Source: Ciceribacter sp. L1K22
Lineage (GTDB): Bacteria > Pseudomonadota > Alphaproteobacteria > Rhizobiales > Rhizobiaceae
Reading direction: 5' to 3'
Assembly: GCF_017599385.1 (NCBI RefSeq)
Contig: NZ_JAGFPK010000001.1
Location: 62,001-126,000, forward strand
DNA: 64,000 nt
Shown: in pieces, positions 10,666 to 18,652 of the stretch
Layout of the letters: every line of letters starts with the position of its first letter
Numbering within the stretch: position 1 is the stretch's first letter
Notes under the pieces: model-generated
The model's database searches: none
What the model saw: only the letters and a program-made list of their open reading frames with translations
What the model was told of the DNA's origin: nothing
Position numbers and translations under genes: made by a program

Positions 10666-10680
10666 GTTCTCTATATGTTC
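10666..10680 (-). promoter_or_regulatory. LexA (SOS) box of the imuA operon
   Basis: The minus strand reads GAACATATAGAGAAC, a perfect GAAC-N7-GAAC direct repeat, the LexA recognition site of alphaproteobacteria. Its position just before imuA predicts DNA-damage induction of the whole imuA-imuB-dnaE2 operon. Confidence 0.88.
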
Positions 10681-10802
10681 CTATGGATTCCAGAGCTCTC
10701 TAAAAGAGTCAACTGCCGAAAATGTGAAATTATTCCTTGACCTGATTCTTCACTCGTAAAGATCGGGCAAAAAGCCTATATGAGGCGCCAGAAGGAGTTT
10801 GC

Positions 10803-11243
10803 ATGGCGCGTATAGACCACACGTCGGACTGGCGGGAACGTCACGCCCCGACGATCAGCACGTTCGAATCCCTAGCGATCGAGGCCTATGGCCACTTGCC
10901 GGAGGAATTCCGTGCGTTGACGACGGATCTGATCATAGAGATCGCCGATTTTCCGACGGACGACGTGTTCGAGGACATGGCCCTCGAAACCCCGTTTGAC
11001 CTGCTTGGTCTGTTCGAGGGACGAGGCATTTCGGAACGCTTCACCATGGAAACCGGCGAGATGCCCAATCGCATCACGCTCTATCGGCGTCCTATCCTCG
11101 ACTACTGGGCCGAGAACGAGGAAACGCTGGGCGACATCATCACCCACGTCCTCATCCACGAGATCGGCCATCATTTCGGCCTGTCGGACGACGACATGGA
11201 GCGGATAGAGGAAAGCGCCGAGCAGGCGGCCGCCGAACGATAG
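10803..11243 (+). CDS. Zincin-like metallopeptidase family protein (DUF1025)
   Basis: This protein of 146 residues has a single zinc-protease motif, HEIGHHFGLSDDDME (about residues 118-132), typical of the minimal zincins once called DUF1025. The N terminus is charged with no signal peptide, so it is probably cytoplasmic. The start is ATG after GGAG (AGAAGGAGTTTGC). It is divergent from imuA across a 158-base gap that holds the LexA box. The box is close enough to affect both directions, but the family has no established SOS role. Confidence 0.82.
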   Translation: MARIDHTSDWRERHAPTISTFESLAIEAYGHLPEEFRALTTDLIIEIADFPTDDVFEDMALETPFDLLGLFEGRGISERFTMETGEMPNRITLYRRPILDYWAENEETLGDIITHVLIHEIGHHFGLSDDDMERIEESAEQAAAER

Positions 11244-11284
11244 GATAGACTGTCCGCCGGGGCCTTCATCGCATCCGGGAAAGC

Positions 11285-11491
11285 TTACTGCTCGCCCAGT
11301 TTCATGCTCGGATCGTAATCCTTGCCGTGAACCGTCTTCACCACGGCCTGCCCGCAATAGAGACGGTTTTCGGCCGCATTGAACGTATGCTGCGGCGAAC
11401 CGTGCAGTTCCCAGCCCTTGTTCAGCGCATCGGTGACGCGATGGCAGAAGGATGCGTCATCCGGACCGGTCAGGAAGCGATAGAGTTTCAT
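11285..11491 (-). CDS. DUF1737 domain protein
   Basis: Sixty-eight residues begin MKLYRFLTGPDDASFCHRV and contain the W-E-L-H-G-S-P segment typical of the DUF1737 family, whose function is unknown. No membrane segment or signal is visible. Its ATG overlaps the stop of the citE-like gene upstream as ATGA, so the two are translated together and probably belong to one operon. Confidence 0.82.
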   Translation of the reverse strand: MKLYRFLTGPDDASFCHRVTDALNKGWELHGSPQHTFNAAENRLYCGQAVVKTVHGKDYDPSMKLGEQ

Positions 11492-12399
11492 TGTTCGGTG
11501 CCTTTTCTGTCATTGATGAGAGCGGCCTTCATCACAACCCGCTCGGCCTGTTCGAGATGGAGGCGCTCGATCATGCGTCCGCCGCTGTTGATGACGTTGA
11601 GTCCGGCGGCGGCCGGATCGGCAAAGGCGGCGACGATCATCCGCGCCTCGTCGAGGTCCTGGTCCGTCGGCCCGAACGCGGCGTTGGCAGCGGCGATCTG
11701 CGCCGGATGAATGAGCATCTTGCCATCGAAGCCCATGGCGCGCCCCTGGGCGCATTCCCGGGCATAGGCATCGAGATCGTGAAAATCGTTGTAGACGCTG
11801 TCGATAATCTCGATTCCGTAGGCCCGGCCGGCCAGAATCACCTGCATGAGCCAGGGCACGAGATAGGTTCTTTGCGGATCCGGAAGAACCCCGGTCTCCT
11901 TGCGCAGATCGTTCAGCCCCACCACGAAGCATTCCAGTCGTCCGCCCGCGGTTCGGCCGTATTTCGCGATCGCGGCGGCGTTGAGAATGCCGTGCGGCGT
12001 CTCCATCATCGCCCAGATCTTCAGGCTATCCGGCACATCCGCTTCCGCCAGCAGATCCGCCACCGTCTGCACGTCTTCGGGCTCGTTGACCTTGGGAAGC
12101 AGAACCGCATCGGGCTTCAAGGCAACGACAGCCGCCATGTCGGCGTCGAAGAAAGGGCTGTCGGCGGCATTCACCCGGATGACGGTTTCCCGTTTTTCGG
12201 GCAAACCCTGGGTGAAGAAGCCGCGCAAATTGTCGCGGGCTTCCGCCTTCCTGTCCGGCGCGACGGAGTCCTCCAGATCGAGGATCACCCCATCGCAATC
12301 CAGGCCCCTGCTCTTGTCCAGCGCCCGCATATTGATCGCCGGCACGCTCAACAGGGAGCGGCGCAATCGGATGGGATGGGGGCGGTCGGTGGCGAACAT
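11488..12399 (-). CDS. HpcH/HpaI aldolase/citrate-lyase-beta family protein (CitE-like)
   Basis: The 303-residue TIM-barrel protein carries the family motifs R-S-L-L-S-V-P, D-C-D-G-V-I-L-D-L-E-D-S-V, the metal-ligand glutamate in M-M-E-T-P-H-G and the F-V-V-G-L-N-D-L stretch. Relatives cleave citryl-CoA, malyl-CoA or methylmalyl-CoA. No citrate lyase alpha or gamma subunit is nearby, so a stand-alone CoA-thioester lyase or thioesterase is more likely than citrate lyase. The ATG at 12399 has AGAAGGA just before it. The extra 21 codons upstream lack family support. Confidence 0.85.
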   Translation of the reverse strand: MFATDRPHPIRLRRSLLSVPAINMRALDKSRGLDCDGVILDLEDSVAPDRKAEARDNLRGFFTQGLPEKRETVIRVNAADSPFFDADMAAVVALKPDAVLLPKVNEPEDVQTVADLLAEADVPDSLKIWAMMETPHGILNAAAIAKYGRTAGGRLECFVVGLNDLRKETGVLPDPQRTYLVPWLMQVILAGRAYGIEIIDSVYNDFHDLDAYARECAQGRAMGFDGKMLIHPAQIAAANAAFGPTDQDLDEARMIVAAFADPAAAGLNVINSGGRMIERLHLEQAERVVMKAALINDRKGTEQ

Positions 12400-12510
12400 G
12401 TCCTTCTTCTGCCAAGCTTGTGATGCCGGTGCAAGCCGCTTGTCGGGCAAAAACCCTTGCAATCATGGCCGACAGGGGCCACTTTAGTGGGCGTGAAAGG
12501 AATCCGCACA

Positions 12511-12744
12511 ATGAACAATCTTCGCTCCATAGCCCTTGCAGCAGGCGGAATCGTCATTCTGGCTCTCGCGGCCGCATTCACCCTGTCGCTGACCCTCGTG
12601 CTCGGAGCCGTCCTGACGGCCGTCATCGGCATTCGCATGCTGGCGCTACGCTTCAGGGAAGCACGGGTTCCCGTACGGGCCAAGTCCGGCAAGACCGATA
12701 TGCGCGTGTGGAACGACGGTCGCGGCACGATCATCGACCTCTGA
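12511..12744 (+). CDS. Small single-pass membrane protein, unknown function
   Basis: The 77-residue product has one long hydrophobic stretch (about residues 8-45, possibly two short helices) followed by a basic tail, R-F-R-E-A-R-V-P-V-R-A-K-S-G-K, and a short soluble end. AAAGGA precedes the ATG by nine bases. I do not recognise a named family. Codon use is GC3-rich like its neighbours. It is divergent from the CitE-like gene and upstream of leuD. Confidence 0.7.
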   Translation: MNNLRSIALAAGGIVILALAAAFTLSLTLVLGAVLTAVIGIRMLALRFREARVPVRAKSGKTDMRVWNDGRGTIIDL

Positions 12745-12881
12745 TCGCAATCGTCCTGGCAGCAGGGACACGATCTCCTTGGCGGAGCGTACCCGTTTGG
12801 CCAAGTTAGGCCTTCAAATCCGCCGAAATTTGCTCTAAGTGCAGCGCAATTGGCCGAAATGAATTCCGAAGGCGGGATCTG

Positions 12882-13487
12882 ATGGAAAAGTTCACAAAGC
12901 TCACAGGCGTCGCTGCGCCGCTCCCGGTCGTCAACATCGACACCGACATGATCATTCCGAAGGACTACCTGAAGACGATCAAGCGGACGGGTCTGGGTAC
13001 CGGCCTTTTCGCCGAAGCCCGCTACAAGGAAGACGGCACGGAAAATCCGGATTTCGTCCTCAACAAGCCCGCCTACCGCGAGGCGAAGATTCTCGTTGCC
13101 GGCGATAATTTCGGCTGCGGCTCCTCGCGCGAACATGCGCCATGGGCGCTTCTCGACTTCGGCATACGCTGCGTGATCTCCACCTCCTTCGCCGACATCT
13201 TCTACAACAACTGCTTCAAGAACGGCATCCTGCCGATCGTCGTCAGCCAGGAAGACCTCGACAAGTTGATGGATGACGCCAGCCGCGGCTCCAACGCCGT
13301 GATCTCCGTCGATCTCGAAAATCAGCAGATCACCGGTCCGGACGGCGGCACGATTTCCTTCGAAATCGACGCATTCAAGCGGCATTGTCTGCTGAATGGC
13401 CTCGACGACATCGGCCTCACGCTGGAAAAGGCATCGTCCATCGCGGCCTTTGAAAAATCCAACGCGGCCTCACGCCCCTGGGCATAA
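12882..13487 (+). CDS. leuD: 3-isopropylmalate dehydratase small subunit LeuD
   Basis: The 201-residue product matches LeuD in length and motifs: [13 protein letters not shown] near residue 20, [17 protein letters not shown] near 72, and the C-terminal G-L-D-D-I-G-L-T. With LeuC it isomerises 2- to 3-isopropylmalate in leucine synthesis. LeuC is encoded about 34 kb away on the other strand (47328-48737), whereas leuB is 370 bases downstream of leuD. Confidence 0.96.
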   Translation: MEKFTKLTGVAAPLPVVNIDTDMIIPKDYLKTIKRTGLGTGLFAEARYKEDGTENPDFVLNKPAYREAKILVAGDNFGCGSSREHAPWALLDFGIRCVISTSFADIFYNNCFKNGILPIVVSQEDLDKLMDDASRGSNAVISVDLENQQITGPDGGTISFEIDAFKRHCLLNGLDDIGLTLEKASSIAAFEKSNAASRPWA

Positions 13488-13511
13488 CGCCCTGCCGACG
13501 GGGATCCCGCC

Positions 13512-13748
13512 ATAAAACCGTTTCTTCCCAGACGATATGAGCCGGTCGCGTTCGGCCTCCTCCTGTCGGGCATGATGTCCTGCATCGTGTCCGGCCTTGC
13601 GACCGCGCTCGGTGCGGGCATCGATGGCGCCTTTCCGCTGTTGTGGCTGCGGGCCTGGGTAGCCTCATGGGCGATCGCCTTTCCGTCCGTGCTGCTGGTG
13701 GCGCCACTGGTGCGGCGCATTCTTGCCAGGGTTGTCGTGCGCGACTGA
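13512..13748 (+). CDS. DUF2798 small membrane protein, no canonical start codon
   Basis: A GC3-rich frame between leuD and leuB encodes P-R-R-Y-E-P-V-A-F-G-L-L-L-S-G-M-M-S and W-V-A-S-W-A-I-A-F-P-S-V-L-L-V-A-P-L-V-R-R, the two-helix pattern of DUF2798 proteins. The frame is bounded upstream by the leuD stop and has no ATG, GTG or TTG before the domain. The natural start position reads ATA at 13512, preceded by GGGGAT. An ATG at 13572 would remove most of the first helix. It is either started from ATA, or a recent start-loss pseudogene, or a sequencing error. Product about 78 residues. Confidence 0.6.
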   Translation: MKPFLPRRYEPVAFGLLLSGMMSCIVSGLATALGAGIDGAFPLLWLRAWVASWAIAFPSVLLVAPLVRRILARVVVRD

Positions 13749-13856
13749 AAAACCTTTGCCGACATCTGTACCGTTAGGCCTTCCGGCGTCCTTGAAAAGC
13801 CTTGGCTTGACCGCTAGAAGGCGGCAACTCGTTTCAGATTTTTGGGAGGCCTCGCC

Positions 13857-14969
13857 TTGACAGTGCGCAATCTTTTTCTCCTTCCAGGTGACGGCATCGG
13901 CCCGGAAGCCATGGCCGAGGTCCGCAAGATCATCGCTTTCATGAACGCCGAGCGTGGCGCCGGCTTCGAGACCGACGAAGGTCTCGTCGGCGGTTCTGCC
14001 TATGATGCGCATGGTGCGGCGATTTCCGAAGAGGACATGGCGAAGGCGATGAAGGCGGATGCCGTCCTGTTCGGCGCCGTCGGCGGCCCGAAGTGGGACG
14101 ACGTGCCCTATGACGTGCGCCCGGAAGCCGGTCTTCTGCGTCTGCGCAAGGATCTCGAGCTTTTCGCCAACCTGCGTCCGGCGATCTGCTATCCGGCTCT
14201 CGCCTCCGCCTCCTCGCTGAAGCCGGAACTCGTCGAAGGCCTCGACATCCTGATCATCCGCGAGCTCACCGGCGGCGTCTATTTCGGCGAGCCCAAGACC
14301 ATCACCGATCTCGGCAACGGCCAGAAGCGCGCCATCGATACCCAGGTCTACGACACCTACGAGATCGAGCGCATCGCCTCCGTCGCCTTCGAAATGGCCC
14401 GCACCCGCAACAACCGGGTCTGCTCCATGGAAAAACGCAACGTCATGAAGTCGGGTGTTCTCTGGAACCAGGTCGTCACCGCCACCCACAAGGACAAATA
14501 TTCCGACGTCAAGCTGGAGCACATGCTGGCCGATGCCGGCGGCATGCAGCTGGTGCGCGCACCGAAGCAGTTCGACGTCATCGTCACCGACAACCTGTTC
14601 GGCGACATGCTCTCCGACGTCGCCGCTATGCTCACAGGATCGCTGGGCATGCTGCCGTCCGCCTCGCTTGGTGCACCGGATGCGAAGACCGGCAAGCGCA
14701 AGGCGCTCTACGAGCCGGTCCACGGCTCCGCCCCGGATATCGCCGGCCAGGGCATCGCCAACCCGATCGCGATGATCGCCTCCTTCGCCATGTGCCTGCG
14801 CTACTCGTTCAACATGGTCGACGAAGCGGACAAGCTGGAAAAGGCCATCGCCAATGTCCTGGAAAAGGGCATCCGCACCGGCGACATCATGGCCGAAGGC
14901 TGCACCAAGGTCGGTACTGTCGAGATGGGCGACGCCATCCTCGCGAAATTCCGCGCGCTTCTCGGTTAA
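13857..14969 (+). CDS. leuB: 3-isopropylmalate dehydrogenase LeuB
   Basis: This 370-residue NAD-dependent dehydrogenase has [13 protein letters not shown] at the N terminus, the [14 protein letters not shown] substrate loop, [12 protein letters not shown] with metal-binding aspartates and H-G-S-A-P-D-I-A-G for cofactor. It oxidises and decarboxylates 3-isopropylmalate. The start is TTG at 13857, seven bases after GGGAGG. An earlier in-frame TTG at 13842 lies inside that ribosome-binding region. Confidence 0.95.
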   Translation: MTVRNLFLLPGDGIGPEAMAEVRKIIAFMNAERGAGFETDEGLVGGSAYDAHGAAISEEDMAKAMKADAVLFGAVGGPKWDDVPYDVRPEAGLLRLRKDLELFANLRPAICYPALASASSLKPELVEGLDILIIRELTGGVYFGEPKTITDLGNGQKRAIDTQVYDTYEIERIASVAFEMARTRNNRVCSMEKRNVMKSGVLWNQVVTATHKDKYSDVKLEHMLADAGGMQLVRAPKQFDVIVTDNLFGDMLSDVAAMLTGSLGMLPSASLGAPDAKTGKRKALYEPVHGSAPDIAGQGIANPIAMIASFAMCLRYSFNMVDEADKLEKAIANVLEKGIRTGDIMAEGCTKVGTVEMGDAILAKFRALLG

Positions 14970-14978
14970 CTCCAGAGC

Positions 14979-15000
14979 GGCGGCCGGTCTTCCGGTCGTC
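14979..15000 (+). terminator. Probable hairpin terminator after leuB
   Basis: GGCGGCCGG and CCGGTCGTC form a nine-pair stem, with two G-U pairs, around a TCTT loop immediately after the leuB stop. No long T run follows, so it may be Rho-assisted. The rest of the leuB-rpoH gap (15001-15268) shows only a short palindrome, CGCTTTTGAAGCG at 15163-15175. Confidence 0.45.
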
Positions 15001-15268
15001 CACCTGTTCTAAATCCTCGTTTGCCGCACGCACCTCCCTTTCGAGGCTTTTCCAGTGCGGCAAACAATCACTTTGCCGTGATCCGACGCGCTGTAGGAGC
15101 CGACAAACTCCGAACATGGCATCCTCGGTACGCGAAAACCTCGATCCTTCATGATCCGAAATCGCTTTTGAAGCGTTAGAGCCATTGACACCAGCAAATG
15201 GCGTCGCACCACGCATCTTACGGCAAGGCCGCACTGTGCGTGTTGCGAGAGAGTTCATGGAGACCGAC

Positions 15269-16132
15269 ATGAAATCGACAGCAGCCGAAAAGCAGCTTTT
15301 CCGTGCCGCGCAGAACGCGCCTTATCTCGCGCGAGAAGAGGAGCGCGATCTCGCCCTGCGATGGAAGAACGCCCAGGACAACGAGGCCCGTAACAAGATC
15401 GCCCACGCCCATATGCGGCTGGTCATTGCCATGGCCTCGAAATTTCGCGGCTTCGGCCTTCCTTTGGGCGACCTCGTACAAGAAGGTTACATAGGGTTGC
15501 TCGAAGCGGCGGCAAGGTTTGAACCGGAACGCGAGGTCCGTTTTTCAACCTATGCCGGCTGGTGGATCAGAGCCTCCATGCAGGATTATATCCTCCGCAA
15601 CTGGTCGATCGTTCGCGGTGGCACCAGCTCCACCCAGAAGGCGCTGTTCTTTAACCTCCGGCGGCTCCGCGCCAAGCTTGCCCAGGGCGACAATCGTCTG
15701 ACGGATCTGGCCATCCATCAGGAAATCGCCGCCGCTCTTGGCGTCAGCCTTGCCGATGTCCAGGCGATGGATGCGAGGTTGTCAGCCAATGACGCCTCGC
15801 TTCAGGCTCCGGTGGCCGATGGCGACAGCAAGACCGAAAAGCTGGAAATGTTGCCAAGCGAGGAACCCCTTCCCGACGAACAGGTCACCAGCATGATCGA
15901 CGGCCAACGCTGGAGTGGCTGGCTGAAGGATGCGATGCTGGAATTGAACGAGCGGGAAAGCCGCATCATCAATGCCCGCCGCCTGTCCGAGGATGGCGCG
16001 ACGCTCGAGGAACTGGGTGTCGAGTTCGGCATCTCCAAGGAGCGCGTCAGGCAGATCGAAACACGGGCAATGGAAAAACTGCGCGCCGCCCTGATTCACA
16101 AGGCCCCGACCGCGCGCGAACTGGTGTCCTGA
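15269..16132 (+). CDS. rpoH2: RNA polymerase sigma factor RpoH2 (sigma-32 family)
   Basis: Region 2 is clear (AHMRLVIAMASKF, GDLVQEGYIGLLEAA, R-F-S-T-Y-A-G-W-W-I-R-A-S-M-Q-D-Y-I). The RpoH box QKALFFNLRR is near residue 125, and region 4.2 ends with G-I-S-K-E-R-V-R-Q-I-E. The short spacing and N-D-A-S-L-Q-A-P block are those I associate with the second rhizobial RpoH, used in general stress. I chose ATG 15269 because GGAG stands six bases upstream and MKS aligns with known RpoH2 starts. ATG 15257 is an alternative adding METD. Confidence 0.9.
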   Translation: MKSTAAEKQLFRAAQNAPYLAREEERDLALRWKNAQDNEARNKIAHAHMRLVIAMASKFRGFGLPLGDLVQEGYIGLLEAAARFEPEREVRFSTYAGWWIRASMQDYILRNWSIVRGGTSSTQKALFFNLRRLRAKLAQGDNRLTDLAIHQEIAAALGVSLADVQAMDARLSANDASLQAPVADGDSKTEKLEMLPSEEPLPDEQVTSMIDGQRWSGWLKDAMLELNERESRIINARRLSEDGATLEELGVEFGISKERVRQIETRAMEKLRAALIHKAPTARELVS

Positions 16133-16145
16133 CGCCAGTCGCGCA

Positions 16146-17663
16146 TCATTCCGAGATAATCTTGACCTTGCTCCCGACGGCGGGCACGTCGGTGGATTTG
16201 AGCGCATTGATCATGCGAAACAGTTCGAGCTTCCGCTCCGTGCCCATCATCCGACCGGCAAGCGATGCCAGCGTATCGCGCGGCCCCACCGTCACCACTC
16301 GCACCCGCAAGGGCTTCAGAGAGGCAGCCTCCTGAGGCGTGATCCGGCGGAAGCTCGATCTCAGCACCTCCGCCGTCGCGTCGAGCGCCGGACTGCCCTT
16401 CGGCACCGCTGTCAGGAAGCGGAATATCTGTGAGCCGATACGGATGACGGTAATGTCGAAATCCCAACGGTCTGCCGAGGCGCGTGCTTTTGCCGCCTCA
16501 AGCCCATTCACGCGGATAGATTGGATGGTGTCGGGGAGAAGCCCCGTCACCCAGCCACTGGAAATGTAATTGGTGAGACTGCCCCGCTGACTGTCCGCCA
16601 CGCCATCGAAGCGGATGGCCACATCTCCGGCTCCGGTGGCGAGAACGGCCTCGACCTTGTTGTCGATCTGGAAGCCTTGCGGCACATCGAAACGAATGCC
16701 CAGGCTACCGTGCAGGAAGGTCTGGCCGCGAACATAACCCTCCTGCGGACTGTCGCCGTAGAGCAGGCCGTCGATGCCCTGCAGATAGTAGTCGCGCCCG
16801 CTCTCCCCGTGCGTTCCCTCGGGTCCGAATGCCCGCGCATGGCGACGGGCGAGTTCGACGCGCTGCGGCGCATTCGGGTGGCTGGACAGGAAGTCGAGGC
16901 TCTGGTCCGCCGCCGGATCGACAGAGGTGAACTGGCTGTAGCTGGCCATCGATTCCAGGAAGCGTGCCGCCGCGTAGGGGTCGTAGCCGGCTTCGCCCAA
17001 TGTCCGCACGCCGATCACGTCGGCCTGCAATTCCTGCTGACGGGAGAAGGCCGCCAGGCGCAGCTTGCCACGCGCCAGCGCCTGTTTGCCGGCCAGATCG
17101 CTCGACAGGACCTCGGCCACGACGCGGCTGGCGATGACCTCGGCCTCCTCGCGCCGCTGCCGTTCAATCCCGTGATTGGCGGTTACGTGGGCCATCTCGT
17201 GGCTCAGCACGGCGGCGACCTCCGAAGCGTCGTTGGCGAGTGCGAGCAGCCCCCGCGTCACGTAGAGATAGCCGCCGGGCAAGGCAAACGCGTTGATCGC
17301 AGGGGAATTGAGGATGGTGATGCGATAGGATTGCGCCGGATTCTCGGAAACGGCCGTCAGTGCGCCCGCGATCCGGGCGACCAGACGTTCGGTCTTCTCG
17401 TCATGATACTCGCCGCCATAGCTCGCGACGATCCGCGGATGTTCGCGCGCTCCCATCTGCGCGCGCGGGTCATCCTTCTGCACCTGTTCCACGATCTGCG
17501 GCGTGGACGAAGGACCGATACTGGATTCGTAGGATTGGTCGAACAGCGACTGGCAACCGGCAAGGGCGGTTCCGAGCAGGAAGACGGCTGTGCCCCGGCG
17601 AAGCACGGAAAGGAGGTCGAATGGACGCGCACCACGGAGGGTCGGTGCGCTCGTACGGATCAT
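16146..17663 (-). CDS. M48 family zinc metalloprotease, lipoprotein with LysM-like tail
   Basis: The 505 residues start with a basic/hydrophobic signal ending in the lipobox L-A-G-C (about residue 36), so the protein is probably a periplasm-facing lipoprotein. The protease motif is LSHEMAHVTANHG near residue 155, with the third ligand in Q-E-L-Q-A-D. The last 50 residues (TVGPRDTLASLAGRMMGTE onwards) look like a LysM-type domain. Relatives (BepA/Loi-type) handle outer-membrane protein quality control. It is convergent with rpoH2. The start is uncertain: ATG 17663 or 17672. Confidence 0.85.
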   Translation of the reverse strand: MIRTSAPTLRGARPFDLLSVLRRGTAVFLLGTALAGCQSLFDQSYESSIGPSSTPQIVEQVQKDDPRAQMGAREHPRIVASYGGEYHDEKTERLVARIAGALTAVSENPAQSYRITILNSPAINAFALPGGYLYVTRGLLALANDASEVAAVLSHEMAHVTANHGIERQRREEAEVIASRVVAEVLSSDLAGKQALARGKLRLAAFSRQQELQADVIGVRTLGEAGYDPYAAARFLESMASYSQFTSVDPAADQSLDFLSSHPNAPQRVELARRHARAFGPEGTHGESGRDYYLQGIDGLLYGDSPQEGYVRGQTFLHGSLGIRFDVPQGFQIDNKVEAVLATGAGDVAIRFDGVADSQRGSLTNYISSGWVTGLLPDTIQSIRVNGLEAAKARASADRWDFDITVIRIGSQIFRFLTAVPKGSPALDATAEVLRSSFRRITPQEAASLKPLRVRVVTVGPRDTLASLAGRMMGTERKLELFRMINALKSTDVPAVGSKVKIISE

Positions 17664-17941
17664 GATCTGCATCTCGACCGAATCACCTGCTCCCACAAGA
17701 GGACGTCCCCACGCACGCGTCCCCGACCGCCAATATTCTTCAAAGGGAGCCCTGCCCTTTTTCGGCATTCCATTCCCGCAACGCCGCAAACAAGCATAAC
17801 GCAAGCTGCTCAATAAGATAGTTTCGATTCTGAAGAATCAAAGAGTGCCCGTGACGGGATGCCGACATGCAACACTGCCGCCACGCGCGTCCATTGCACG
17901 GGCGCACGTCCAAAATATGGCACAGGCTGGGAAGAGACCGG

Positions 17942-18652
17942 TCAGCCGCGTAAAAACCGCTCTATCGCGGGAGAAACGGTCTTCTCCTGAAACACGGATG
18001 TCGGGCCGCTGAACAGTACATGTCCCTCCTCCAGGAAAAGCACGTGTTCGGAGAGCCGCAGCACCTCCTCACGGTCATGGCTGATCATCAGGACCGTATT
18101 ACCGGTTTCTGTATGAAGATCCCCGAGAAGCCGTGCCATGTCCGACCGGAGACCCGGGTCGAGCGCCGCGAAAGGCTCGTCCAGTAACAGCACCGGCTTC
18201 CTGCGAACCAGCGCCCTCGCAAAGGCGGCTCTTTGCCGCTCGCCCCCCGATAGCGTCGGCGGTTTGCGCTTTTCGAACCCGCCAAGACCCACCGTTCCCA
18301 GGGAACGGGAAATTTCTTCCCGCTGCTCAGGATTGAGTCTGAGGGAGGGATCAATCCCCAGTCCTACGTTCGTGAAGAGATCGAGATGGGCAAACAGGTT
18401 GTGGTCCTGGAAGACGATCGACACCGGCCGGTCCGCAGGATGATGGACCGTGACATCCTGTCCGCCGATCAGAATCCGTCCCCTGTCCGGCTGCTCGAAC
18501 CCGGCGATCAGATTGAGAAGCGTGCTTTTGCCTGCCCCGGACGGACCTGCGATCGCCGTGACCCTGCCGCCTGGGATGACGCAGTCGAAGGCGAAGTCCA
18601 TCCGACCCAGACGCAGTGCGACGGTCTCAATAACGATGTCGGTCTCAGACAT
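17942..18652 (-). CDS. thiQ: Thiamine ABC transporter ATP-binding protein ThiQ
   Basis: The 236-residue ABC ATPase has Walker A GPSGAGKST, Q-loop V-F-Q-D-H-N-L-F, signature LSGGERQR, Walker B LLLDEPFAALDP and H-loop I-S-H-D. It overlaps the thiP end by eight bases and is the last gene of the thiBPQ operon behind a TPP riboswitch, which fixes the substrate as thiamine and its phosphates. Confidence 0.93.
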   Translation of the reverse strand: MSETDIVIETVALRLGRMDFAFDCVIPGGRVTAIAGPSGAGKSTLLNLIAGFEQPDRGRILIGGQDVTVHHPADRPVSIVFQDHNLFAHLDLFTNVGLGIDPSLRLNPEQREEISRSLGTVGLGGFEKRKPPTLSGGERQRAAFARALVRRKPVLLLDEPFAALDPGLRSDMARLLGDLHTETGNTVLMISHDREEVLRLSEHVLFLEEGHVLFSGPTSVFQEKTVSPAIERFLRG

